Part shown: positions 1-9,008 of the stretch, piece after piece
How positions within the stretch are numbered: position 1 is the first letter of the stretch
Layout of the letters: every line of letters starts with the position of its first letter
From: Oceanospirillaceae bacterium
GTDB lineage: Bacteria > Pseudomonadota > Gammaproteobacteria > Pseudomonadales > Balneatricaceae
DNA: 44,212 nucleotides
Direction: 5' to 3'
Assembly: GCA_029938085.1 (NCBI GenBank)
Contig: JAPYOS010000005.1
Location: 218,777 to 262,988 of the forward strand
Notes under the pieces: generated by a model
Database searches by the model: none
The model's input: only the letters and a program-made list of their open reading frames with translations
What the model was told of the DNA's origin: nothing
Made by a program: the position numbers and the translations under genes

Positions 1-46
1 CCAATTGGTTAAAAGCCAACTGCTCTACCAACTGAGCTAACGACCC
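1..46 (-). tRNA. tRNA-Lys(UUU), partial at window edge
   Basis: This is the 5' part of a tRNA-Lys gene read on the minus strand; its 3' end lies beyond the window. It is identical to bases 167-212 of the complete copy downstream, including the TTT anticodon in its loop. The pair is a tandem duplication, and it probably shares the transcript of the tRNA-Ser gene at 293-383. Confidence 0.9.
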
Positions 47-136
47 AAATTCTCTACGGGGCTTGGTAGTGGTGCCCCTCTTACTACGATACTGCTTTGA
101 CTACCCGTTACCCTGCTTTGCATGGCAACGAAATGA

Positions 137-212
137 TGGTGGGTCGTGGGCGGCTCGAACGCCCGACCAATTGGTTAAAAGCCAACTGCTCTACCAACTG
201 AGCTAACGACCC
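137..212 (-). tRNA. tRNA-Lys(UUU)
   Basis: A 76-nt tRNA on the minus strand with encoded 3' CCA. The acceptor stem GGGTCGT pairs with ACGACCC, and the anticodon loop CTTTTAA carries TTT, so it decodes AAA/AAG as lysine. It is the second of two tandem copies and lies 80 bp downstream of tRNA-Ser on the same strand, so a Ser-Lys-Lys transcript is likely. Confidence 0.95.
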
Positions 213-260
213 AAATTCTCTGCGGGGCTTGGTAGACTATGCCCCTGTACTGCTATAACT

Positions 261-275
261 CAGTGCTAAGCACTG
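261..275. other. perfect palindrome between tRNA-Ser and tRNA-Lys
   Basis: Two 7-base arms (CAGTGCT and AGCACTG) surround a single central base. In a Ser-Lys precursor transcript it would form a short hairpin just after tRNA-Ser. It has no T-run, so it is not an intrinsic terminator; a processing or stability role is only a guess. Confidence 0.5.
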
Positions 276-292
276 GATTATCCCTAATAAAA

Positions 293-383
293 TGGCGGAG
301 GAGGAGAGATTCGAACTCTCGGTGGGCTATTAACCCACGACGGTTTTCAAGACCGTTGCATTCGACCACTCTGCCACCCCTCC
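293..383 (-). tRNA. tRNA-Ser(UGA)
   Basis: A 91-nt class II tRNA on the minus strand with encoded CCA and a long variable arm. The acceptor stem GGAGGGG pairs with CTCCTCC (one G-T wobble), and the anticodon is TGA. It decodes UCA and related serine codons. A promoter sits immediately upstream at 396-423, making this the first gene of the tRNA cluster. Confidence 0.95.
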
Positions 384-395
384 GCAGAGGCGCGT

Positions 396-423
396 ATATT
401 AAACCATTGAGTATCAGAGTCAA
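396..423 (-). promoter_or_regulatory. sigma70 promoter of the tRNA-Ser-Lys cluster
   Basis: On the minus strand, TTGACT (418-423), a 16-bp spacer and TAATAT (396-401) lie just before the mature tRNA-Ser 5' end. The bases after the -10 read ACGCGCCTC, a GC-rich discriminator typical of stringently controlled stable-RNA promoters. The same bases follow the -10 of the tRNA-Gln promoter at 7116-7144. Confidence 0.7.
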
Positions 424-495
424 GGCTCTAATCGACTTGATGAGCAAAAAAGGGCAAAAAACTACAAAAAAAAGTCTAAAACAAACGAAACCTAA

Positions 496-1242
496 TTATT
501 CGCCACTACAACTGAGACATGCCGTATCTTTTGGCAGAGAAAATTGTTGCCACTGCATGGTTTTCGCGTCCAATAACAACAGCTTACCTAATAACGGCTG
601 GCCTAGCTTGGCAATCACCTTTATGGCCTCCATAGCCTGTACCGCACCGACAATGCCGACTACGGGCGCCATTACCCCATTGGTTGAACAACGACTGTCT
701 TGCGGGCCAGTCAGCTGCATTAAACAGTGATAACAGGGCATGTCTGGGTGTCGCGGATCAACCACCATCACCTGACCTTCCATACGAATGGCAGCACCAG
801 ACACCAATGGCGTAGTCTGCTCCAAGCAGGCTTTGTTTACCGCCAAGCGGGTGGCTAAGTTATCACAACAGTCCACCACCAAATCGGCAGCGGCCACTTG
901 TTTAAACAACGCATCGCCTTCGAGCCGCTGCGCTAACGCCACTACATCTACAGCACTATTAATGGCGACAATACTTTGTTGAGCAGAGGCCACCTTAGCT
1001 TCACCGATATTGGCTTCACCGTGTATAATTTGTCGTTGTAAGTTAGAGTCGTCCACCACATCATCGTCGGCCAACACCAAGGTACCGACCCCAGCAGCGG
1101 CCAAATACAAAGCCACAGGGCTACCCAAGCCCCCCAACCCAATAATCAATACTCGGGCATTAAGCAAATCTTGTTGACCTTGATAATCAAACTCGGGCAA
1201 CATAATCTGGCGACTATAGCGATTCAATTGTTGGTCGTTCAT
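496..1242 (-). CDS. moeB: ThiF/HesA/MoeB-family adenylyltransferase, probably MoeB
   Basis: A 248-residue E1-like enzyme that would adenylate the C-terminal glycine of a ubiquitin-fold sulfur carrier (MoaD for molybdopterin, or ThiS for thiamine). The Rossmann nucleotide motif GLGGLG is at residues 35-40, the conserved NLQRQ at 67-71 and DNLATR at 127-132. Two CxxC pairs for structural zinc are at Cys170/Cys173 and Cys242/Cys245. No C-terminal rhodanese domain is present. It starts at ATG with GAGAG five bases upstream and lies 27 bp after prmC, as in Pseudomonas-type genomes. MoeB is chosen over ThiF from this neighbourhood and from overall similarity; the two are hard to separate by eye. 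Confidence 0.85.
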   Translation of the reverse strand: MNDQQLNRYSRQIMLPEFDYQGQQDLLNARVLIIGLGGLGSPVALYLAAAGVGTLVLADDDVVDDSNLQRQIIHGEANIGEAKVASAQQSIVAINSAVDVVALAQRLEGDALFKQVAAADLVVDCCDNLATRLAVNKACLEQTTPLVSGAAIRMEGQVMVVDPRHPDMPCYHCLMQLTGPQDSRCSTNGVMAPVVGIVGAVQAMEAIKVIAKLGQPLLGKLLLLDAKTMQWQQFSLPKDTACLSCSGE

Positions 1243-1269
1243 AACAACTCTCTATGCCTTGTTAAAGGC

Positions 1270-2136
1270 CTACTGAGGCCACTGCCCCAGTGTAACCCGA
1301 TCCTGACCATTATAGTCTTTCTGGGTAGTCACTTGCGCAAACCCTAACCGTGTTAGCAATTGGCACACCGCAGCCGCTTGATCATAGCCATGCTCAAAAG
1401 CTAACCAACCGCCTGTGTCTAACAGCTGGGCCGCTTGCCGGGCAATGGTTTGGATATCGGCCATACCATGGTCATCTGCCACTAAAGCCGATAACGGCTC
1501 ATAGCGTACATCGCCCTGACTCAAATGGGGATCTTGGGCGTCGATGTAAGGTGGGTTACTGACCATGCAGTGTATCGGTGCCAGCGGGTCCTTAACCCAA
1601 CCGCAAGCCCAATCACCTTGTTCGAACTGCACCTGTTGTAAATCACATGCAAGAGCATTCTTTTGTGCCAAAGACACCGCGTCGCTGGATTGGTCCAAGC
1701 CTGTAATCTGCCATTGCGGCCGTTCTGAGGCAAGCGCCAAGGCAATCGCACCGGTGCCCGTACCTAAATCGATAACCTTCGCTTGGTCGGGTAAATCCAG
1801 GTTCAACACCGCGTCAACTAACAGCTCTGTTTCCGGCCGCGGAATCAAGGTGGACGCATCCACAGACAAATCTAAACTCCAAAAGCCTTGTTGACCTAAC
1901 AAGTGGGCAATGGGCCGCCCCAAATTACGCTGTTCAATCAAGGCACTAAACCCTTGCCACTGGGTTGTGGTCAAGGTTTTTTCGGGCCACGCATAAAGGC
2001 TGGCGCTAGTGCAGTCGAGCTGGTGACAGAGCAATAGGTCTGCATCCAGCTTGGGGCTGTCGTCCTGCCCAGCAGCCACCATTTGAGCCTGCGCCCAAGC
2101 CAGAGCGGCGGTGCGGCTATATTCCAAACTAGCCAT
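1270..2136 (-). CDS. prmC: peptide chain release factor N5-glutamine methyltransferase
   Basis: A 288-residue cytosolic SAM-dependent methyltransferase that methylates the glutamine of the GGQ motif in release factors, which speeds termination. An N-terminal helical substrate-binding domain covers roughly residues 1-90. The Rossmann SAM-binding motif DLGTGTG is at 123-129, and the catalytic NPPY at 194-197 is the signature of amide-nitrogen methylation. The length is normal for PrmC (about 277-290). It overlaps the end of prfA, its substrate gene, by 8 bp, so translation is coupled. Confidence 0.95.
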   Translation of the reverse strand: MASLEYSRTAALAWAQAQMVAAGQDDSPKLDADLLLCHQLDCTSASLYAWPEKTLTTTQWQGFSALIEQRNLGRPIAHLLGQQGFWSLDLSVDASTLIPRPETELLVDAVLNLDLPDQAKVIDLGTGTGAIALALASERPQWQITGLDQSSDAVSLAQKNALACDLQQVQFEQGDWACGWVKDPLAPIHCMVSNPPYIDAQDPHLSQGDVRYEPLSALVADDHGMADIQTIARQAAQLLDTGGWLAFEHGYDQAAAVCQLLTRLGFAQVTTQKDYNGQDRVTLGQWPQ

Positions 2137-3220
2137 CCGCTTCGGCCAAGGAGGCCAGCATATTAGCTTGATGTTCGTTGCTTAACGGTTCAATAATACA
2201 ATTGACGTCACCTTCCATGATATCCGCTAACTTGTACAAAGTGAGGTTGATACGGTGATCCGTAACCCGCCCTTGAGGGTAATTGTAAGTGCGAATGCGC
2301 TCCGAGCGGTCTCCACTGCCCACTAAACTCTTGCGGGCATCGGCTTGCTCTGCCGCAACGGCGTCTTGTGCGCTAGACAACAACTTAGCCGCTAACAAAG
2401 ACATCGCACGGGCTTTGTTCTTGTGCTGCGAACGCTCATCTTGACATTCCACCACCACCCCAGAAGGCAAGTGAGTAATACGAATGGCCGAATCGGTTTT
2501 GTTAACGTGCTGTCCACCCGCGCCCGAGGCACGGAAAGTATCAATACGTAAGTCGCCTTTATTAATATCCACATCGTCCACCGAGTCCACCTCGGGCATT
2601 ACCGCCACAGTACAGGCTGAGGTATGAATACGACCTTGAGACTCGGTTTCGGGCACGCGCTGCACACGGTGAGCGCCAGATTCAAATTTCAAACGAGAGT
2701 ACACATCGTCGCCGACCATGCGCGTAATAATTTCGCGGTAGCCACCGTGTTCGCCTACGTTCTGGCTTACAATTTCTACCCGCCAGCCCATATTTTCAGC
2801 GTAGCGCGTGTACATACGATACAAGTCACCGGCAAAAATGGCGGCTTCGTCACCACCGGTTCCCGCGCGAATTTCTACAAAGGTGTTGTGACCGTCGTTA
2901 GGGTCTTTAGGCAACAATAGTTTTTGCAAGTCGAGCTCAAGTTCGGCCTGACGCTTCTTGCCATCTTGGATCTCTTCTTCTGCCATGGCTTTCATATCAG
3001 CATCATCTTCTGCCAACATCAACGTGGCTTCGGCCATATCTTCTTGTAACTGCATGTACTGGCCGTAGTTAGCCACCACATCTTCAAGTTCGGCGTACTC
3101 TTTAGAGTAAGCTCGAAACTTATCTTGATCCATAATGACTTCGGCTACACCCATCAGTGCTTCTAGCTCTTGGTAGCGGTCTTGTAACTGTTCTAATTTA
3201 CTTAATATCGAGGCTTTCAT
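2129..3220 (-). CDS. prfA: peptide chain release factor 1
   Basis: A 363-residue class I release factor that recognises UAA and UAG in the ribosomal A site and triggers peptide release. The stop-codon recognition tripeptide is PET (190-192), an allowed variant of the PxT motif. The catalytic GGQ is at 235-237 in the usual GAGGQHVN context; Gln237 is the PrmC target. The length matches the family (about 360). The gene overlaps hemA by 4 bp upstream and prmC by 8 bp downstream, so the three form one transcription unit. Confidence 0.97.
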   Translation of the reverse strand: MKASILSKLEQLQDRYQELEALMGVAEVIMDQDKFRAYSKEYAELEDVVANYGQYMQLQEDMAEATLMLAEDDADMKAMAEEEIQDGKKRQAELELDLQKLLLPKDPNDGHNTFVEIRAGTGGDEAAIFAGDLYRMYTRYAENMGWRVEIVSQNVGEHGGYREIITRMVGDDVYSRLKFESGAHRVQRVPETESQGRIHTSACTVAVMPEVDSVDDVDINKGDLRIDTFRASGAGGQHVNKTDSAIRITHLPSGVVVECQDERSQHKNKARAMSLLAAKLLSSAQDAVAAEQADARKSLVGSGDRSERIRTYNYPQGRVTDHRINLTLYKLADIMEGDVNCIIEPLSNEHQANMLASLAEADG

Positions 3221-4494
3221 AGGGTTTTATTCAGTTCAAACATGGTTTGCAATAATTCTAGGCTTTGGTCATCACCCATGGCACTGGCTTTTTTGAGCTG
3301 TACCGTCGGTGCATGCATCATTTTATTAGTTAGCCCCCGCGCTAAGCGCTGCAATACGGCTTGGGGGTCTTCGCCCTTGGCTAACAATACCAAGGCACGG
3401 TCTAGTTCGTCATCCCGCAGGGCTTCCATACGTTCACGATAATCACGAATAGTGGCTACCGCATCAAGCGAGCGCTCATGTTCTAAGTAGGCGGCCAGCC
3501 CCGCGTCGATCATTACCTCTGCAGCCACAGCTGCCTCTTGGCGCGAGCGCATACCTTCATCAATGACATCCTTTAAGTCATCGACGGTATACAGATACAC
3601 GTCGTCTAAATCGCCTACCTCTGCCTCTATGTCTCTGGGTACCGCAATATCAACCATAAACATGAGCTTGTGCTTACGCTGCTTTAAGGCGCGCTCTACA
3701 GCCCCTTTACCTAAGATAGGTAATTGGCTGGCGGTAGAAGAAATAACAATATCGGCTTGCGCGAGATAATCAGGTATATCGGCGAGCAATACGGCTTTGG
3801 CATCAAACTCAAGCGCCAAGTCTTGGGCCCTCGCCAACGTACGGTTGGCTACGACAATGCGCTTCACACCGGCATCACGTAAGTGGCGCGCCACCAGCTC
3901 AATGGTTTCTCCAGCGCCGATTAACAACGCGGTTTGGTCTGATAGCTGGGCAAAAATTTGCCGCGCCATTGCCACCGCAGCAAACGCCACAGACACTGGA
4001 TTTTCGCCAATGGCAGTGTGTGTACGCACTTGCTTAGCAGTGTTGAACGCGCTTTGGAACAAACGAATCAGATGGCTGGAGGCTGTTTTTTCTTGCCGCG
4101 CCACAGAGAAACTTGATTTTAGCTGGCCCAAAATTTGTGGTTCACCTAACACCATGGAATCTAAACCGCAGGCCACACGCATCATATGCCGAACGGCTTG
4201 ATCTTGCTCTTGAAAATAACAATGGCGCTGCACTTGAGACAGGTCTACGTCATGATAATCGGCCAACCAAGCCGCTACAGTTTGCTTAGGGTCGGCGGCC
4301 AATGCCGAACCATCAGGCAAGCGGCCGTATATTTCCGTACGATTACAGGTCGATAAAATAGCCACTTCACAAATAGCCGTTTGACTCACAATTTGCTGTA
4401 ACGCAGGCGCAGCAATTTCTGGCGCAAAAGCCAACCTCTCGCGCACATCAATAGGTGCGGTAGTGTGATTAATACCAAATACAAACAAAGTCAT
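3217..4494 (-). CDS. hemA: glutamyl-tRNA reductase
   Basis: A 425-residue NADPH-dependent enzyme that reduces glutamyl-tRNA(Glu) to glutamate-1-semialdehyde, the first committed step of heme synthesis by the C5 route. The catalytic nucleophile Cys50 is in the STCNRTEIY motif, and the NADPH-binding GAGE motif is at 193-196. A C-terminal helical dimerisation domain follows residue 320 or so. The length fits (E. coli 418). It is the first gene of hemA-prfA-prmC-moeB. A perfect TATAAT lies about 47 bp upstream of its start. Confidence 0.97.
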   Translation of the reverse strand: MTLFVFGINHTTAPIDVRERLAFAPEIAAPALQQIVSQTAICEVAILSTCNRTEIYGRLPDGSALAADPKQTVAAWLADYHDVDLSQVQRHCYFQEQDQAVRHMMRVACGLDSMVLGEPQILGQLKSSFSVARQEKTASSHLIRLFQSAFNTAKQVRTHTAIGENPVSVAFAAVAMARQIFAQLSDQTALLIGAGETIELVARHLRDAGVKRIVVANRTLARAQDLALEFDAKAVLLADIPDYLAQADIVISSTASQLPILGKGAVERALKQRKHKLMFMVDIAVPRDIEAEVGDLDDVYLYTVDDLKDVIDEGMRSRQEAAVAAEVMIDAGLAAYLEHERSLDAVATIRDYRERMEALRDDELDRALVLLAKGEDPQAVLQRLARGLTNKMMHAPTVQLKKASAMGDDQSLELLQTMFELNKTL

Positions 4495-4540
4495 GGAATC
4501 GGAGCGTGAAGATCAATACTTAGGAACATTAAAGGCCAGC

Positions 4541-4546
4541 ATTATA
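4541..4546 (-). promoter_or_regulatory. probable -10 box of the hemA operon
   Basis: Reading toward hemA there is a perfect TATAAT at 4541-4546, which would start transcription about 40 bp before the hemA ATG. No convincing -35 hexamer is visible 16-18 bp further upstream. Activator dependence or a weak promoter are both possible. The region is also the divergent intergenic space with the TPR lipoprotein gene. Confidence 0.4.
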
Positions 4547-4688
4547 CCTGAAACTTAAGCCCGCCCATAGTAAGCCCTGCATTAGAAAACCCGTGTAGCG
4601 CCACACTGCGCAAAAAGATTTTGGTGTAATCTGCCACAACACACCGCTACGACCCTCAATTTTTGCTACAATTTGACCATAATGATTA

Positions 4689-6446
4689 TTGCTTGAGCTT
4701 AGACTATTGTTTTGTAATGCCCTGCCCAGCCCTAGCGCCAACCGCAGACTGACCCGCCTAAAACGGGCGGGTATATTGGTATGGGTGTTGCTACTGCTGG
4801 GCTGTAGCCAACCAACAATCACCAGCCACATCAATCCGACGGCACCGCAGGCTGCCTTATCCGCCACCGCCCTGACTCACTTATTGGCAGGCGAGTTTGC
4901 CGTACAACGCGGTGATAGCAAACAGGCAGCAGCGCACTTATTAACCGCAGCGGCTGATACCGGCGACCTTCATACCGCAAAACGCGCCACCTTTGCCGCG
5001 CAATATAGTCACGATCCGAAGCGACTAAGCCAAACCAGCCACCTTTGGACGCAACTTGCGCCCACCGACCCAACTCCCTGGCAATATTTGGCCCAAGCTC
5101 AAGCTCAAGTGGGTAATTTCGACGGCGCCCTTTCCTCGCTACAGGAGGAATTAAAACGTGGCGGTGGCGACGGTTTGGCCCATGTAGCAAGCATTAGCAT
5201 CAGCGGCGCAGAACAAGACTTTGCATCAACCTACAAACATTACCTTAGCTGGTTAGAGCAATACCCCGATCAACCGCAATTACTCTACGCTTTGGCCCTT
5301 CTAGAGCAAGCTAAGGCGCAACCACAAGAAGCCATTAAATTCATTACTAAAGCCTTAAACCAAGACCCAAACAATCTGCATGCTCAAGTCCTTTATGGCA
5401 ACCTATTACTCTCTACACAAGCGATTGTTACGGCCAACCAATACCTCAGCCCACTCACCCAAGCACTCAAACAAACACCGCACCAATTGCTTGTACTACA
5501 CGCACAAGTACTGACTCTACTAACTGACTATACTCACGCTTATGATTACTTTAACGAGCTAACCAAACGCTTCCCACGAGACGCTAACTTCCACTATTCG
5601 GCCGGCTTATTGGCCTTTGAAACCGATACATACAGGCAAGTAGAACACCACTTACAGCAGGCATTAACACTCAACCCAGACAAGCACAGCGCGCACTACT
5701 ACCTAGGATTGAGCGCCATGAAAGCAGACCAAAATAACACCGCTATAAGCCATTTCGAGCAGGTAACACTAGGCCCTGATCAATGGGCGGCAATCGCCGA
5801 GCTAGTGAACTTACAAGCACCCAAACTTGAGCAGGTAGACACCTATTTTAAGTCGCTACGACAATCCCACCCAGACTTCACTGCAGAGGCATACAGCTTG
5901 CAGGCAGAGTACCTACTACAACTGGGTGAGCCAGAAGTAGCGGCTCACGCTTATGCCGCAGGCACTCACCTTTTTCCGCACCATATTGGCTTGCTATATG
6001 GCCAAGCATTGCTCGCACAAAGCCTCAATAACAGCCTGCTCACGGAGCAATTGTTAGAGCGTATATTAGCCATAGAACCCAGCCACATTAACGCCCTTAA
6101 TGCGCTGGGGTATACTTACGCTGAGCAAGGCATTAAATTGGAGCGTGCAGAAGCTCTCATTAATAAAGCCCTCGCGCAGGCGCCGGACAATGCCGCTATT
6201 ATTGATAGCCTGGGCTGGCTTAACTACCGGCAGGGCCACTTAAGGCAGGCTAAAGCGCTACTCAGTAAAGCCTATGCTATATTGCCGGACGCCGAAATTG
6301 CCGCTCATCTTGGATTAGTCGAGTGGGCCTTAGGCGACACCAAAGGTGCTTTTAAAACATGGAACGAGGCGCTTGCAAAAGAGCCCGACAACCTGCTTAT
6401 CAAACAAGCCATCATGGATGCTCAAAATGATTTCGACCACAACTAG
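4689..6446 (+). CDS. TPR-repeat lipoprotein upstream of lolB
   Basis: Up to 585 residues from a TTG start. The likely signal is a lipoprotein signal peptide, with hydrophobic VWVLLLL ending in LLGC at Cys39; a later TTG or GTG start closer to the signal is possible, and no clear Shine-Dalgarno decides it. After the lipobox the protein is a run of helix-turn-helix tetratricopeptide units, clearest at the C-terminal end where residues in the ALGYTYAEQG and DSLGWLNYRQG pattern recur. Such proteins are scaffolds for protein complexes, here probably anchored at the outer membrane. A TPR protein in the same hemA-lolB position is known in Pseudomonas. Its stop lies inside the start of lolB, suggesting coupling. 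The exact role is unknown. Confidence 0.85.
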   Translation: MLELRLLFCNALPSPSANRRLTRLKRAGILVWVLLLLGCSQPTITSHINPTAPQAALSATALTHLLAGEFAVQRGDSKQAAAHLLTAAADTGDLHTAKRATFAAQYSHDPKRLSQTSHLWTQLAPTDPTPWQYLAQAQAQVGNFDGALSSLQEELKRGGGDGLAHVASISISGAEQDFASTYKHYLSWLEQYPDQPQLLYALALLEQAKAQPQEAIKFITKALNQDPNNLHAQVLYGNLLLSTQAIVTANQYLSPLTQALKQTPHQLLVLHAQVLTLLTDYTHAYDYFNELTKRFPRDANFHYSAGLLAFETDTYRQVEHHLQQALTLNPDKHSAHYYLGLSAMKADQNNTAISHFEQVTLGPDQWAAIAELVNLQAPKLEQVDTYFKSLRQSHPDFTAEAYSLQAEYLLQLGEPEVAAHAYAAGTHLFPHHIGLLYGQALLAQSLNNSLLTEQLLERILAIEPSHINALNALGYTYAEQGIKLERAEALINKALAQAPDNAAIIDSLGWLNYRQGHLRQAKALLSKAYAILPDAEIAAHLGLVEWALGDTKGAFKTWNEALAKEPDNLLIKQAIMDAQNDFDHN

Positions 6447-7101
6447 CCACCACAAGGCCCACATCAAACTTGTTTTTCTGGCTACGGCCTGCCTCATACT
6501 AAGTGCCTGCAGCACCGCACCCACCAGCAAACTACAACCCGTAGCAAGCCACGCTTACGCGCCCTTTGCGTACAAACAAGCTGAACTAGACAAGCTTGTA
6601 CAGTGGGACGTAGAAGGCAAACTGGCCGTTTTCGCCAATGACAAGAACAACTCTGGCCTACTGACCTGGCGCCAACGATCAGAATATTTTGACTTATTAA
6701 TCAGTGGCCCATTGGGCAGTGGTCAACTCCACATTGAAGGCACGCCAGGCGCTGCCATCGCCACCAGCAGCAAAGGCCAAGTCGAGGCCGAGTCCATTGA
6801 ATTACTATTTTTACAAGAATTTGGCTGGGTGTTTCCCATGCAGGAACTGAGGTATTGGGCTCGTGGCATCCCCCACCCCGCCTCAGAAGCGACACTTAGC
6901 TACAACGAAACAGGAGAGGCGGCTAGCATTCATCAAGCAGGCTGGCAGGTGACCTATCATTCTTACAACAAGGTCACTGGCTTGCCTATGCCCAAAAAAA
7001 TAGAAATTACCGGACCTGATGTACGCCTTGTTTTGGTACTAAAAAACTGGTTTAACCTGTATCCATTTCCGCGTTTAAACCCCAGTTTCAAGCCACAGTA
7101 A
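6427..7101 (+). CDS. lolB: outer-membrane lipoprotein receptor LolB
   Basis: About 224 residues from the ATG at 6427; an ATG at 6418 in the same frame would add three residues. The signal peptide ends in the lipobox LSAC with Cys28. Ser follows the Cys, consistent with sorting to the outer membrane. The mature part has the LolB pattern: W-x-V-x-G-K-L near the start, the tract LTWRQ, a conserved GPLGSGQ, and a C-terminal KIEITGPDVRLVLVLKNW. LolB accepts lipoproteins from periplasmic LolA and inserts them into the outer membrane. The start overlaps the end of the TPR gene by 20 bp. The usual downstream partner ispE is missing. Confidence 0.9.
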   Translation: MISTTTSHHKAHIKLVFLATACLILSACSTAPTSKLQPVASHAYAPFAYKQAELDKLVQWDVEGKLAVFANDKNNSGLLTWRQRSEYFDLLISGPLGSGQLHIEGTPGAAIATSSKGQVEAESIELLFLQEFGWVFPMQELRYWARGIPHPASEATLSYNETGEAASIHQAGWQVTYHSYNKVTGLPMPKKIEITGPDVRLVLVLKNWFNLYPFPRLNPSFKPQ

Positions 7102-7115
7102 TGACGCAACTTTTG

Positions 7116-7144
7116 TTGACAAAAGCCTGCATTTCCGCGAGAAT
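7116..7144 (+). promoter_or_regulatory. sigma70 promoter of tRNA-Gln copy 1
   Basis: A perfect -35 TTGACA (7116-7121), a 17-bp spacer and GAGAAT (7139-7144) lead to a start near 7151, about 10 bp before the tRNA. The discriminator is ACGCGCCTC, identical to the one at the tRNA-Ser promoter. It may also drive prs, which follows the tRNA with no visible terminator between. Confidence 0.7.
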
Positions 7145-7160
7145 ACGCGCCTCATATTTC

Positions 7161-7235
7161 TGGGATATCGCCAAGCGGTAAGGCAACGGGTTTTGATCTC
7201 GTCATGCGCAGGTTCAAATCCTGCTATCCCAGCCA
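7161..7235 (+). tRNA. tRNA-Gln(UUG), copy 1
   Basis: A 75-nt tRNA with encoded CCA. The acceptor stem TGGGATA pairs with TATCCCA, and the anticodon loop TTTTGAT carries TTG. It differs from the second copy at 10912-10986 by a single base in the T loop (A at 7216, G at 10967). It sits between lolB and prs, as in Pseudomonas-type genomes. Confidence 0.95.
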
Positions 7236-7298
7236 CATTTATTGGTGCAGACATGTGTCTGCACTTGGCTTAAACGCATACAGCATAGGTGCCCCAAG

Positions 7299-8243
7299 GT
7301 GTCAAAACTTAAAGTTTTTACCGGTAGTGCTCACCCTGAACTAGCTAAAATGGTCGTTGATCGTTTAGGCGTTCCCTTAGGTAAAGCTAAGGTGTCCGAA
7401 TTTAGCGACGGCGAAAGTGCCATTGAGTTGCTGGAAGACGTACGTGGTAAGGATGTATTTATCATTCAGCCCACCTGCGCGCCCACCAACAACAACCTCA
7501 TGGAGCTGATTTTCATGGCCGACGCCATGCGTCGAGCCTCTGCAGTTCGTGTTACTGCTGTAGTACCTTACTTTGGCTATGCCCGCCAAGACCGTCGCCC
7601 TCGCTCTGCCCGCGTGCCTATTAGCGCTCGCGTTGTGGCCAATATGATGGCGCGCTCTGGTATCGATCGGGTATTGACGGTTGACTTACACGCCGAGCAG
7701 ATTCAAGGCTTTTTTGACATTCCGGTAGACAACGTATTTGGCTCGCCAGTGCTGCTAGATGAAATCACCAGCCAAGACTACGACAACCCATTGGTTGTTT
7801 CTCCTGATGTCGGTGGCGTAGTGCGTGCCCGAGCAGTGGCTAAGCAGTTAAATACAGACCTAGCCATTATCGACAAACGTCGTGAAAAAGCCAACGAATC
7901 CCAAGTCATGCACATTATCGGCGACGTTACCGACCGTACCTGCATCTTGGTTGATGACATGTGTGACACCGCGGGCACCTTGTGCAAAGCCGCAGACGCA
8001 CTTAAAGCCAACGGCGCCAAGCGCGTTGTGGCGTATGCTACGCACCCCGTATTATCGGGCCCAGCGGTAGATAACATCACTAACTCTTCTTTAGACGAGC
8101 TAGTGGTGACAGACACTATTCCGTTATCGGCAGCCAGCAAAGCTTGTAGCAGCATTCGTCAACTTACTATGGCCGATTTACTGGCTGAGTCTGTACGCCG
8201 CGTTTGCAACGAAGAATCCATTAGCGCAATGTTTAGAACATAA
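7299..8243 (+). CDS. prs: ribose-phosphate pyrophosphokinase
   Basis: This enzyme makes PRPP from ribose 5-phosphate and ATP for nucleotide, histidine, tryptophan and NAD synthesis. I chose the GTG at 7299, giving 314 residues starting V-S-K-L-K-V-F-T-G, because that matches the usual length of 315; an upstream TTG would add 19 residues without family similarity. The flexible-loop region [11 protein letters not shown] and the PRPP-binding loop [11 protein letters not shown] are present, the latter with C and A where enterobacterial Prs has I and G. It follows tRNA-Gln and is closed by a short hairpin at 8257-8277. Confidence 0.95.
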   Translation: MSKLKVFTGSAHPELAKMVVDRLGVPLGKAKVSEFSDGESAIELLEDVRGKDVFIIQPTCAPTNNNLMELIFMADAMRRASAVRVTAVVPYFGYARQDRRPRSARVPISARVVANMMARSGIDRVLTVDLHAEQIQGFFDIPVDNVFGSPVLLDEITSQDYDNPLVVSPDVGGVVRARAVAKQLNTDLAIIDKRREKANESQVMHIIGDVTDRTCILVDDMCDTAGTLCKAADALKANGAKRVVAYATHPVLSGPAVDNITNSSLDELVVTDTIPLSAASKACSSIRQLTMADLLAESVRRVCNEESISAMFRT

Positions 8244-8256
8244 CGCTAGTATTATC

Positions 8257-8277
8257 GGCCTATTATTAGGCCATTTT
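8257..8277 (+). terminator. short hairpin after prs
   Basis: GGCCTA (8257-8262) and TAGGCC (8267-8272) form a 6-bp stem with a 4-base loop, followed by ATTTT. It is a weak intrinsic terminator or attenuator between prs and rplY; the stem is short and the U-run brief, so readthrough is likely. Confidence 0.5.
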
Positions 8278-8334
8278 AACCGTCCTATAGTGCACCGGTC
8301 GCAAGTGCCCTGGACAATAAATAAGGAAAGACAA

Positions 8335-8925
8335 ATGTCTATCTCTCTAAATGCTGAAGTCCGTGATGACCAAGGGAAAGGTGCGAGCCGCCGCCTACGT
8401 CGTTTAACTGGTGGCACTCCTGCTATCGTTTTTGGTGGCGCAAAGAACAAGAAGCCTGTTTCTGTAACTTTGGTTCACAAAGACCTTTGGAAAGCTTCTG
8501 AAACCGCTGGCTTTTACAGCTCTGTAATCACTTTAAGCATTGGTGGCAAAGAAGAGCCCGTAATCATTAAAGATCTACAGCGTCATCCAGCTCGTCAAGA
8601 AATTCAACACGTTGACTTCTTGCGCGTCACTAAGTCCAACCCAATTCACATCTTGGTGCCTATCAAGTTTATCAACGAAGCCACAGCCCCTGCGATCAAA
8701 ATCCAAGGTGGCTCTGTTTCTCACGCTCAAAGCGAAGTTGAAATTACTTGTTTGGCAGCTAACTTGCCAGAATTTGTGACTGTAGACATGCAAGACGTAC
8801 CTATTGGTGGCATTGTTCACTTGTCTGACATTCAACTACCAAAAGGCGTTACTGTTCGCTCTTTGCGTCTAGGTGAAGATCACGACCAAGCTATTGCTTC
8901 TATTACCGGTAAGAAAGGCGCGTAA
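8335..8925 (+). CDS. rplY: 50S ribosomal protein L25 (Ctc/TL5 type)
   Basis: 196 residues from the ATG at 8335, preceded by the ribosome-binding site AAGGAAAG; an upstream in-frame start would add 15 unlikely residues. The N-terminal L25 domain (about residues 1-90), which binds 5S rRNA, carries the family pattern G-K-G-A-S-R-R-L-R-R at the start. The C-terminal TL5 beta domain fills the rest, so this is the long form rather than the 94-residue enterobacterial form. It lies in the conserved prs-rplY-pth-ychF order. A strong terminator follows. Confidence 0.95.
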   Translation: MSISLNAEVRDDQGKGASRRLRRLTGGTPAIVFGGAKNKKPVSVTLVHKDLWKASETAGFYSSVITLSIGGKEEPVIIKDLQRHPARQEIQHVDFLRVTKSNPIHILVPIKFINEATAPAIKIQGGSVSHAQSEVEITCLAANLPEFVTVDMQDVPIGGIVHLSDIQLPKGVTVRSLRLGEDHDQAIASITGKKGA

Positions 8926-8957
8926 CACTAGCGCAGCGTAATTGTTGTAGTATTAAG

Positions 8958-8990
8958 CGCCTTTGTTATTGATTTAACAAAGGCGTTTTT
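8958..8990 (+). terminator. intrinsic terminator after rplY
   Basis: A perfect 11-bp stem (8958-8968 with 8975-8985, CGCCTTTGTTA arm) with a 6-base loop is followed by TTTTT. This is a strong rho-independent terminator separating rplY from pth. Confidence 0.9.
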
Positions 8991-9008
8991 ATTTGGAGCC
9001 TTTTAGCG

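Larger units (their letters stand above)
1..235. repeat. tandem duplication of the tRNA-Lys unit
   Basis: Bases 1-69 recur at 167-235 with a single mismatch (a at 56, g at 222). The repeat covers the tRNA-Lys 5' part and about 23 bp of its upstream flank, a spacing of 166 bp. The near identity of the flank shows that a unit larger than the tRNA itself was duplicated. The part left of base 1 cannot be seen. Confidence 0.85.

Noticed and set aside
2645-2655. PET tripeptide in release factor 1 in place of PAT/PVT.
   Set aside because: PxT with Glu is a common RF1 variant; no change in stop-codon reading is implied.
3797-4201. A 134-codon plus-strand frame opposite hemA.
   Set aside because: It is opposite conserved hemA sequence and has no start signal; shadow frame.
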